From the NCBI GenBank assembly GCA_964444835.1, contig CAYUIT010000001.1, forward strand, positions 282,911 through 346,910: a stretch of DNA of 64,000 nucleotides, in the 5' to 3' direction. This DNA is from CADEED01 sp964444835 (GTDB taxonomy: Bacteria; Pseudomonadota; Gammaproteobacteria; Steroidobacterales; Steroidobacteraceae). The notes under the pieces were generated by a model, which saw only the letters and a list, made by a program, of their open reading frames with translations, searched no databases and was not told where the DNA came from. The position numbers and the translations under genes are program-made. Below, one piece after another: positions 57,201 through 64,000 of the stretch (position 1 is its first letter; the number at the start of each line of letters is the position of its first letter).

Positions 57201-60019
57201 GCGAACCGTCTCACTTCGCCGGTGCCGGACACATTCTCAACGCAGCGTCCACACAGCTCAGGATGCGCTGCATGCGACCCCACGTCCTCACGCAGATGCC
57301 AGCACCGCACACACTTCGTATGGTGCAAGGGTTGCACATCAATCCAGACGCCGGTCTTCGCGACTGATGCGGCGGGCGTCGCACCGGCAGGCGCCGCGGC
57401 CACGACCTCCACGCTCGCAGCCGAGGTAATGAGCAAGAATCGCAACTCATCGCCCAACGTTGTTAGGCGCGCGGCCTGCTCCGCCGTGGCGAAGACGCGG
57501 ACGCCCGCTTCGAGCGGCGCACCGATCGCACCGTCCGTCCGCAACCGCTCGAGCTCGCGCGCGACATCGCTTTTCAACGCGATGTAGGCGTCCCAATCAA
57601 TGCGGCTGGACGGCACGGCAGGCAAGTCGTACCAGGTTTCGAGAAACACTGACGACCCGCGCTGGCCCGGCAGATGCCGCCAGATCTCATCGGCGGTGAA
57701 CGACAAGATCGGTGCGAGCCAACGCACCATGGCCTCGGCGATGTGATACATCGCCGTTTGCGCCGACCGCCGCGGCAAGCTCTTGGCCTGCGTCGTGTAG
57801 CAACGGTCCTTGATGATGTCGAGATAGAAGCCGCCCATGTCGACGACGCAGAAGTTATGAATCTTCTGGTAGATCACATGGAACTGATAGCTGCGGTAGG
57901 CCGCAACCACTTCCTCCTGCAGCTTGCGTGCTCGCTCGATGGCCCACGCATCGAGCGCGATCAACTCCTGCGGCGCGACGAGATCCGTCGCCGGCTCAAA
58001 CCCCGCCAGATTGCCGAGCAGAAAGCGCACGGTGTTGCGCATACGCCGATACGAGTCGGACATACGCTTCAAGATCTCGTCTGACACGCTCATCTCGTTG
58101 GCGTAGTCCGTCGCGGCAACCCACAAGCGCAGCACGTCGGCGCCCAGCGAGCCGAGCACCTTCTGCGGCGCAATCACGTTGCCGAGCGACTTCGACATCT
58201 TGCGACCTTTCTCATCCACGGTGAAGCCGTGGGTGAGCACGCCCTTGTAGGGCGCGCGCCGATACAGCGCTTCGGACATCAGTAGCGACGAGTGGAACCA
58301 GCCGCGATGCTGGTCGGAACCCTCGAGATACAGATCGACCGGCGCCGCCACCTCGGGACGCGCCTTGCCGACACATTCGTGCGACAGGCCCGAATCCGCC
58401 CACACGTCCATGACGTCGGTGACCTTGTCGTACTGCTCCGCCTCAACCCCTAACAACTCGCTCGGCGCCAAATCGAACCAGGCGTCGATGCCGCCGCGCT
58501 CGATGCGCGCGGCGACTTGTTCGATCAGCTCGAGCGTGCGCGGATGCAGCTCGCCGCTCACTTTGTGCACGAACAACGGGATTGGCACGCCCCAGGTCCG
58601 TTGTCGCGACAAGCACCAGTCCGGCCGATTCTCGATCATGCCGAGAATGCGTTGCTCGCCCCACGCGGGGGTCCATTGGGTCTTGCGGATATCGCGCAGC
58701 GCGTCGGCACGCAAGCCTTTTTGGTCCATGCTGATGAACCACTGCGGCGTCGCCCGGAAGATCACGGGCGTCTTGTGACGCCAACAATGCGGGTAGCTGT
58801 GCCGATATGGCTCGTTCTTGAGGAGCCGACCATTCGCAGCCATCGTCTCGATCAAGATCTTGTTAGCGTCGTCAATTTTCACACCGGCGACGAGCGGCGT
58901 GCCCTCGAGGAAACGGCCATCCCCGCCGACCGGATTCTTCACAGGCAAGCTATAGCGTTGGCCCACGACGAAGTCTTCTTGGCCGTGCGCGGGTGCCGTA
59001 TGCACTGCCCCCGTACCGGCATCGAGCGTGACATGCTCGCCGACGATCACCGGCACTTGCTTCGGCAGGAACGGATGCTCGAGGCGCACGTGCTCGAGCG
59101 TCGACCCCGCAAACTGTACGACCACGTGGCCGGTGTCGAGGCCATAGCGAGCGAGACAGGCAGAGCGCAAGTCGTTAGCGAGTATCAGATACTCGGCCGC
59201 CCCGCTTCGCTCCACTCGCACGAGCGTGTATTCGATGCTCGCACCGACCGCAACGGCTTCGTTGGCCGGCAGCGTCCACGGTGTCGTCGTCCAAATCACG
59301 AGCGATACGGGCGCATTTCCCAAAGTGTTCGCAGCAACACCGATGCGCTGCTCCAGCTCGCGCACGTCGACCACACGGAACGCCACATCGACTGCCGGCG
59401 AAGTCTTGTCCTCATACTCGACTTCCGCCTCAGCCAATGCCGACCGGCAATCGAGACACCAGTGCACTGGCTTCGCGCCCTTGTAGAAGTGTCCGTTACG
59501 AATGATCGCGCCGAGCGCGCGCACTTGCTGCGCCTCGTAATGCGAATCCATCGTGAGGTATGGCCGTTCCCAATCGCCGTGCACGCCGAGGCGCTTGAAG
59601 TCCGTGCGCTGCAAATCGATCTGCTCACTGGCGAATGCGCGGCACGCGGCGCGAAACGCCTTCGCGTCGAGCTTCTGGCCAGGGCGACCGTGCTTTTTCT
59701 CGACCGCGAGTTCGATCGGCAAGCCGTGACAGTCCCAACCCGGGATATACGGCGCGTCATAACCGTCGAGCGTGCGGGACTTGACGATGAAATCCTTCAA
59801 AATCTTGTTGACGCAGTGCCCGATATGAATGGCACCGTTCGCGTACGGCGGGCCGTCGTGCAGCACGAACCGCGGCCGGCCGTGTGCCTTCGCGCGCAAG
59901 CTCGCGTACAGTTGATTCGCCTCCCACTCGGCCAGCATCTTCGGCTCGCGTTGTGCGAGGTCCGCCTTCATCGGAAAGCCGGTATTCGGCAGGTTGATCG
60001 TATTCTTGTAGTCGGCCAC
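57197..60019 (-). CDS. ileS: Isoleucyl-tRNA synthetase
   Basis: This 940-residue class I synthetase, start GTG 60019 with an AGAGAG site, has HIGH-type GAIHIGHCVNKILKD, the editing domain (TTTPWTLPANEAVAVG), the KMSKS signature (VDEKGRKMSKSLGNVI) and the C-terminal zinc motif KCVRCWH...CGRCVEN. Length equals E. coli IleS (938). It is encoded between ribF and lspA, the usual order. The C-terminal Cys4 zinc knuckle shows it is the bacterial IleS1 type, expected to be mupirocin-sensitive. Confidence 0.98.
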   Translation of the reverse strand: MADYKNTINLPNTGFPMKADLAQREPKMLAEWEANQLYASLRAKAHGRPRFVLHDGPPYANGAIHIGHCVNKILKDFIVKSRTLDGYDAPYIPGWDCHGLPIELAVEKKHGRPGQKLDAKAFRAACRAFASEQIDLQRTDFKRLGVHGDWERPYLTMDSHYEAQQVRALGAIIRNGHFYKGAKPVHWCLDCRSALAEAEVEYEDKTSPAVDVAFRVVDVRELEQRIGVAANTLGNAPVSLVIWTTTPWTLPANEAVAVGASIEYTLVRVERSGAAEYLILANDLRSACLARYGLDTGHVVVQFAGSTLEHVRLEHPFLPKQVPVIVGEHVTLDAGTGAVHTAPAHGQEDFVVGQRYSLPVKNPVGGDGRFLEGTPLVAGVKIDDANKILIETMAANGRLLKNEPYRHSYPHCWRHKTPVIFRATPQWFISMDQKGLRADALRDIRKTQWTPAWGEQRILGMIENRPDWCLSRQRTWGVPIPLFVHKVSGELHPRTLELIEQVAARIERGGIDAWFDLAPSELLGVEAEQYDKVTDVMDVWADSGLSHECVGKARPEVAAPVDLYLEGSDQHRGWFHSSLLMSEALYRRAPYKGVLTHGFTVDEKGRKMSKSLGNVIAPQKVLGSLGADVLRLWVAATDYANEMSVSDEILKRMSDSYRRMRNTVRFLLGNLAGFEPATDLVAPQELIALDAWAIERARKLQEEVVAAYRSYQFHVIYQKIHNFCVVDMGGFYLDIIKDRCYTTQAKSLPRRSAQTAMYHIAEAMVRWLAPILSFTADEIWRHLPGQRGSSVFLETWYDLPAVPSSRIDWDAYIALKSDVARELERLRTDGAIGAPLEAGVRVFATAEQAARLTTLGDELRFLLITSAASVEVVAAAPAGATPAASVAKTGVWIDVQPLHHTKCVRCWHLREDVGSHAAHPELCGRCVENVSGTGEVRRFA

Positions 60020-60076
60020 GAGGTCTCTCTAGTCAGTCGTTAGTCAGTCAAAATCCGTTCGGCGTGCTGGCGCGGC

Positions 60077-61030
60077 TCAAGCCGCGAGAATCAGCCGCGC
60101 CTCCGCGGCATCGCGATGCATCTGCGCGACCAGCGCATCCAAGCTCTCGAACTTGAGCTCCTCGCGCAGCTTCGCCACGAACTCCACTTCAAGCTCGCGC
60201 CCGTACAGATCGCCGGTGTAGTCGAACACGTGCGCCTCGAGCAGCGGCTCGACACCATTGACCGTTGGGCGCGTGCCCAAGCTCGCCACACCATCGAACG
60301 CCCGCGCCGCAGCGACGCGCTCACCCACGGCCACGGGCACGCCGTGCACCCGTACCGCAAAGATGCCCTGAACGGGCGTGCGCTTGCGCTGCAGCTTCAG
60401 ATTGGCCGTGGGGTATCCCAACGTACGGCCCAACTGCGCGCCCCGCACGACTCGCCCACGCATCGTATAGGGCCGACCCAGCAGCCGCGCAGCATTGGCG
60501 AAATCGCCTGCATCAAGCGCCGCCCGAACATTGCTTGAGCTCACGCGCTCGCCGGCGAGCAACACCGGCGGCACCACTTCCACCAAAAAACCCCGCCGCT
60601 TGCCGACGTCCGCGAGCACATTCGCAGTCATTGAGCCATCGCGCCCGAACTTGAAATCATGCCCCACGACGACCGCCGTTGCGGCGAGATCGTTCGCCAG
60701 CAACTCCACGAAGCGCTCACCGGGCATGCAACGCAACTCCTCATCGAATCGCAGGATGCACAACGCCGACAAGCCTGTGCCTTCCAGCACGCGCCAGCGT
60801 TCGCGGAAACTCGTCAGACGGGGTGGCGGTGGCGACTTGCTCGCCAAGAACTCGCGCGGAAGCGGCTCGAACGTAATCATCATCGCCGGCCGCGCGAGGC
60901 GTTGTGCCAGATCGAGCGTGCGCCCGATCAGCGCCCGGTGACCCAAATGCAGGCCGTCGAAGCCACCAATAGTGACCGCCGCACCGCGATAGCGAGCAGG
61001 CAAATTGATCAGGCCTCGAACCAGCTCCAC
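60077..61030 (-). CDS. ribF: Bifunctional riboflavin kinase/FAD synthetase
   Basis: This 317-residue enzyme makes FMN and then FAD. Start GTG 61030 is chosen because it gives MELVRGLINLPARYRGAAVTIGGFDGLHLGH, the family opening; TTG 61057 is longer. The N-terminal nucleotidyltransferase has FDGLHLGH and SSSNVRAAL, and the C-terminal riboflavin kinase has GYPTANLKL and GVASLGTRPTVNG. It lies 57 bases before ileS, downstream of murJ on the same strand. Confidence 0.96.
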   Translation of the reverse strand: MELVRGLINLPARYRGAAVTIGGFDGLHLGHRALIGRTLDLAQRLARPAMMITFEPLPREFLASKSPPPPRLTSFRERWRVLEGTGLSALCILRFDEELRCMPGERFVELLANDLAATAVVVGHDFKFGRDGSMTANVLADVGKRRGFLVEVVPPVLLAGERVSSSNVRAALDAGDFANAARLLGRPYTMRGRVVRGAQLGRTLGYPTANLKLQRKRTPVQGIFAVRVHGVPVAVGERVAAARAFDGVASLGTRPTVNGVEPLLEAHVFDYTGDLYGRELEVEFVAKLREELKFESLDALVAQMHRDAAEARLILAA

Positions 61031-61073
61031 GCGCCTAAACCCATGTCCTAGCAGCAAAACTTAGGAGTATAGG

Positions 61074-62639
61074 CTAAGCCCCGCCGCCCGTGCGCAAGTG
61101 GCGGACGCGCAGGCCGCCGATGAATAACACCGCGAAGTACGCAGCAGCAGCGACGGCGATGCACCCGGCCAGTCGAAGCCCTCGCTCGAGCGGCGGGTAC
61201 GACATCCACGTGGCCAAGGAGCCCGAGAAGTACACGAGGAGCGCTGCCATCGCGGCGTTCGCGCCGATGACGCGCAAAACCAGCACGCCCCAGCCCGGGC
61301 GCGGCCGGTAGACGCCTGACTTTTGGAGACCGCGCCACAGCAGAAACGTGTTGATGCCCGCCCCAATGCACGTCGACGTCGCAAGCAACACATGCGGGAT
61401 CGGGAAGCCGGCATAGTGCGCCGGCAGCACCACCGCCAAGTTCAACGCCATGTTACAGCCCAGCGCAATCAAGGCGACGCGCACCGGGGTACGCGTATCC
61501 TGCCGCGCGTAGTATCCGGGCGCGAGCACTTTGACCAGGCTGAAGCCTAACAACCCCCACGAGTACGCCATCAGCGCATAGCTCGCCATTTGAACGTCGC
61601 GCGCCGTGAACTGGCCGTAGCCGAAAATCGTCGCCGTCATCGGCCCCGAGAAAGCGAGCATCGCAACTGCCGCTGGGGACGCTAACACCACCACCAGACG
61701 CAACGCCCAATCGAGTGTGTTCGTGAAGCGTTCGGGTGATGCCTCGGCATGATGCTTCGACAGACCCGGCAAAATCACGGTCGCGAGCGCGATACTGAAC
61801 ACCCCGAGCGGAAACTCCATCAGGCGATCAGCGAAATACAGCCACGCGATGCTGCCCGTCACCAGGAACGAGGCAATCAAAGTATCGAGTAGCAAACTGA
61901 TCTGCGCCATCGACGAGCCAAGGATGCCCGGCAGCATCAATCGCCCGATCCGCCGCACGCCTTCGGCGGCGGGCCGCCAACGCGGCCAACGAAACAGCCC
62001 GAGCTTCACACAGGTTGGGATCTGCACTAACAACTGCAGCAAGCCGCTCACGAACACGCCAATCGCGAGCATCACACCGGGATTGCTGGCGTCGGCCGCA
62101 ATCCAGACAGCGAATACGATCATGACCACGTTCATGATCACTTGCGTAAATGCGGGCAGCGCAAACTTGCCGTAACTGTTGAGCACACCCGAGAAGAGCG
62201 CGGTGAGCGAGATGAAGAACAGATAGGGGAACGTCCAGCGCAGCATGTCCACCGCGAGGTCGAACTTGCCTTCGGTCTGCGTAAAACCCGGTGCGAAGCC
62301 GAGGATGATTAGCGGTGCGGCGACGACGCCGATCAAGGTCACGACGATCAACACGATGCCGAGCGTGCCGGCGACACCGTCGACTAGTTCGCGCACCTCT
62401 TCCGGCGTGCGCTGGACCTTGTATTCGGAAACGACTGGCACGAACGCCTGGGAGAACGAGCCCTCCGCGAACAACCGCCGCAAGAAGTTCGGAATCTTGA
62501 AGGCAACGAGGAATGCGTCCATCACGGCGCCGGCGCCAAAGGTCTGCGAATAGACCATGTCCCGCAATAAACCCGTGATGCGCGAGATGAGTGTCGTGAG
62601 ACCGACTACGCTCGTGCTCTTGAGGATCGTTCGACTCAT
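61074..62639 (-). CDS. murJ: Lipid II flippase MurJ
   Basis: This 521-residue integral membrane protein with about 14 spans has the MurJ/MviN opening TSVVGLTTLISRITGLLRDMVYSQTFGAG, AFLVAFKIPNFLRRLFAEGSFSQAFVPVVSEY and the RQDTRTPVRVAL loop. The functional Arg residues at the start of TM1 are present. It flips lipid II across the inner membrane for peptidoglycan synthesis. Start ATG 62639. The upstream 164 bases are A/T-rich near the start and hold the divergent rpsT promoter. Confidence 0.97.
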   Translation of the reverse strand: MSRTILKSTSVVGLTTLISRITGLLRDMVYSQTFGAGAVMDAFLVAFKIPNFLRRLFAEGSFSQAFVPVVSEYKVQRTPEEVRELVDGVAGTLGIVLIVVTLIGVVAAPLIILGFAPGFTQTEGKFDLAVDMLRWTFPYLFFISLTALFSGVLNSYGKFALPAFTQVIMNVVMIVFAVWIAADASNPGVMLAIGVFVSGLLQLLVQIPTCVKLGLFRWPRWRPAAEGVRRIGRLMLPGILGSSMAQISLLLDTLIASFLVTGSIAWLYFADRLMEFPLGVFSIALATVILPGLSKHHAEASPERFTNTLDWALRLVVVLASPAAVAMLAFSGPMTATIFGYGQFTARDVQMASYALMAYSWGLLGFSLVKVLAPGYYARQDTRTPVRVALIALGCNMALNLAVVLPAHYAGFPIPHVLLATSTCIGAGINTFLLWRGLQKSGVYRPRPGWGVLVLRVIGANAAMAALLVYFSGSLATWMSYPPLERGLRLAGCIAVAAAAYFAVLFIGGLRVRHLRTGGGA

Positions 62640-62733
62640 TCTGCAAAAAACTCGAAACTCAATGAATTTTCTTAAAAAAATGCAACTGAAGCCGAACTAT
62701 ACCCGATTCCGCCACGGCACCTGACACGCGACG

Positions 62734-62762
62734 TTGACAACCCCCAGACCCGTCAGCAAACT
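62734..62762 (+). promoter_or_regulatory. Candidate rpsT promoter
   Basis: A perfect TTGACA (62734-62739) is followed after 17 bases by CAAACT (62757-62762, three of six), 41 bases before the GTG start of rpsT. The -35 is strong and the -10 weak. The region is shared with divergent murJ. Confidence 0.4.
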
Positions 62763-62803
62763 ACGCGCCCTTTTCGACCCGTTGATCGTTCGGAGACTGA
62801 TTC

Positions 62804-63067
62804 GTGGCCAATACCAAGTCGGCGGAAAAAGCCGCTCGCCAAGCCGAGAAGAACCGCCAGCGCAATGTCACTCTACGCTCCCGCATGCGTAGCGCCCTGC
62901 GTAAGGTCACAGATGCAGTGGCTGCGGGCAAGAAAGCCGATGCCAGTGCTGCCTATAAAGCGGCGGTGCCTGTGCTCGATTCACTCGTGAACAAGCGCGT
63001 GATCCATCGCAACAAGGCGGATCGCCATAAGAGCGCCTTGTCGGCTCGCATCAAGGCGATGGCGTAA
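62804..63067 (+). CDS. rpsT: 30S ribosomal protein S20
   Basis: This 87-residue, highly basic protein opens ANTKSAEKAARQAEKNRQRN and continues RSRMRSALRKV, with the S20 C-terminal block VIHRNKADRHKSALSARI. It binds 16S rRNA in the small subunit. The start is GTG 62804, a non-ATG start; E. coli rpsT likewise uses a weak start (TTG) tied to autoregulation of its translation, so a similar control is possible here. A strong terminator follows 42 bases after the stop. Confidence 0.98.
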   Translation: MANTKSAEKAARQAEKNRQRNVTLRSRMRSALRKVTDAVAAGKKADASAAYKAAVPVLDSLVNKRVIHRNKADRHKSALSARIKAMA

Positions 63068-63109
63068 ACATCCATCGCCCCTCGCCCGCTTCATTGTCGG
63101 GCAGCAAGA

Positions 63110-63133
63110 AAGCCGGCTGTTGCCGGCTTTTTT
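63110..63133 (+). terminator. Rho-independent terminator of rpsT
   Basis: A stem AAGCCGGC (63110-63117) pairs with GCCGGCTT (63122-63129) around a TGTT loop, and a run of six T follows (63128-63133). It ends the monocistronic rpsT transcript and may also work from the other side for obgE. Confidence 0.9.
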
Positions 63134-63179
63134 GTGAGCGTCTCCCGCAGCGTCGTGCCGATGCTGCGCGGCGCTTCGG

Positions 63180-64000
63180 TCACTTCGGTTTAGCGCGCGC
63201 CGTCTTTTTCTTCTTGGTCTGCTTGCGCGCGCTGTTTGCCGGCGGTGATTTACGTGCAGCAGGCTTCTTGCGGGTGGGCTTGCGTGTCAGCGGTCGCGGC
63301 GGCACCGCGATCCGCACCGTCTCCGGCAACCCCTGGCCCTCCAAGAAACGCATGACGGCGCCTGCGAGTTCGCGTGTGCCCACGCCGGCAACGCCGGAAA
63401 TCAGGAACCACGGCCCGGCGTACCCGAGATCGCGCACGATCTGTGCCGCCTTCGCCTCGGCCTCCTCGTCCAGCAACAAATCGCGCTTGTTGATGACCAG
63501 CCAGCGCGGCTTCGCAGCCAGCTCCTCGCTGAATTTACCCAACTCGCCGACGATGGCGCGCGCATCGCGCACCGGATCGGCATCGGGATCGAGCGGCGCG
63601 ATATCAACGAGGTGCAGCAACACGCGCGTACGTTGCAGATGCTTCAAAAAGCGAATGCCCAAGCCGGCGCCGTCCGCGGCACCTTCGATCAAGCCCGGAA
63701 TGTCGGCCATCACGAAGCTGCGGTGCTCGCTCACGTACACCACGCCCAGATTCGGATGCAGCGTGGTGAACGGATAGTCGGCGATCTTCGGACGCGCTGC
63801 CGACAGCGCGCTGATCAGCGTCGACTTTCCAGCGTTCGGTAGCCCTAACAACCCGACGTCAGCGATGACCTTGAGCTCAAGGTCGAGCGTACGACGCTCG
63901 CCGGGCGTGCCCGAGCCGAACTGACGTGGCGAGCGATTGACGCTCGACTTGAAGCGCTGATTGCCCCAGCCGCCCTTGCCGCCCTTGGCAACGAGGATCT
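63180..64000 (-). CDS. obgE: Obg/CgtA GTPase (N-terminus outside window)
   Basis: The frame is open to base 64000. From the edge it reads the end of the Obg glycine-rich domain (VAKGGKGGWGNQRFKSS, then FGSGTPGERRTLDLELKVIADVGLLG), then the G domain: G1 GLPNAGKST, G2 DYPFTTLHPNLGVV, G3 ADIPGLIEGA, G4 INKRDL. The Obg fold and G domain are standard for the ribosome-assembly GTPase. After the G domain the C-terminus is an unusual Lys/Arg/Pro/Ala-rich tail of about 45 residues (RKPTRKKPAARK, KKKKTARAKPK) instead of the acidic tail seen in E. coli ObgE. Confidence 0.96.
   Translation of the reverse strand, partial: ILVAKGGKGGWGNQRFKSSVNRSPRQFGSGTPGERRTLDLELKVIADVGLLGLPNAGKSTLISALSAARPKIADYPFTTLHPNLGVVYVSEHRSFVMADIPGLIEGAADGAGLGIRFLKHLQRTRVLLHLVDIAPLDPDADPVRDARAIVGELGKFSEELAAKPRWLVINKRDLLLDEEAEAKAAQIVRDLGYAGPWFLISGVAGVGTRELAGAVMRFLEGQGLPETVRIAVPPRPLTRKPTRKKPAARKSPPANSARKQTKKKKTARAKPK

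Noticed and set aside
1..64000. CRISPR arrays, insertion sequences, prophage or integron elements
   Set aside because: No spaced repeats, transposase, integrase or phage structural genes were seen on either strand.

Overview
The window is a high-G+C chromosomal segment (about 62-64% by eye) of a Gammaproteobacterium. Two gene orders seen in Pseudomonas and relatives support this: obgE | rpsT | murJ-ribF-ileS-lspA-ispH next to the minor-pilin cluster fimT/fimU-pilVWX-pilY1-pilE, and pyrC-rnt with grxD nearby. The AceEF/Lpd layout and an RnfB-like protein beside nth also fit. The genus cannot be fixed from the sequence; a Nevskiales/Steroidobacterales/Xanthomonadales-like lineage is plausible. 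I see no phage, IS, CRISPR or plasmid genes. Two runs of 100 N mark scaffold joins.

Layout. 1-5404: a HEAT-repeat Ser/Thr kinase (cut by the left edge), a small inserted membrane gene, and two PilT-type ATPases. 5480-9144: metG, rnfB-like, nth, DUF1841. 9234-15123: a tightly overlapping four-gene operon: Cys-rich TackOD1-like protein with a degenerate GGDEF domain, membrane GT2 synthase, a TolC-like channel fused to a GH18-like barrel, and a membrane-fusion protein. I read it as a candidate undescribed exopolysaccharide synthesis and export system. 15206-17023: TauE/SafE transporter, thioesterase and an ExbD-like fragment at the first gap. 17035-22720: pyruvate dehydrogenase operon (aceE-aceF-lpd), with the second gap inside aceF. 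22822-26149: pepA-like, pyrC, rnt. 26182-33677: grxD, BON lipoprotein, DUF1289, then PuuD-like, nadC, nucleoside hydrolase, ribokinase, a 2OG-Fe(II) oxygenase, two small exported proteins and a serine hydrolase.

33775-40185 (minus strand): a GAF-PAS-PAS-GGDEF-EAL protein, then a four-gene envelope/lipid-A-type operon (DUF374 acyltransferase, GT2, LAB_N protein, ArnT-like transferase). 40309-43601: a P450 overlapping a fatty-acyl-AMP ligase with a C-terminal carrier domain. 43598-46694: MAPEG protein, LysR regulator with a clean T-N11-A operator, LpxL-like acyltransferase, tRNA-Thr(CGU) and a Fur-family regulator. 46795-54572: the minor pilin/PilY1 operon. 54583-64000: a Cys/Met-type PLP enzyme, ispH, lspA, ileS, ribF, murJ, rpsT and obgE (cut by the right edge).

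Themes are surface biology (type IV pili, polysaccharide, lipid A) joined to c-di-GMP-type and kinase signalling. At word level, the 7-mer TTGTTAG/CTAACAA recurs at least 39 times in both orientations, far above what composition predicts, and I cannot explain it.
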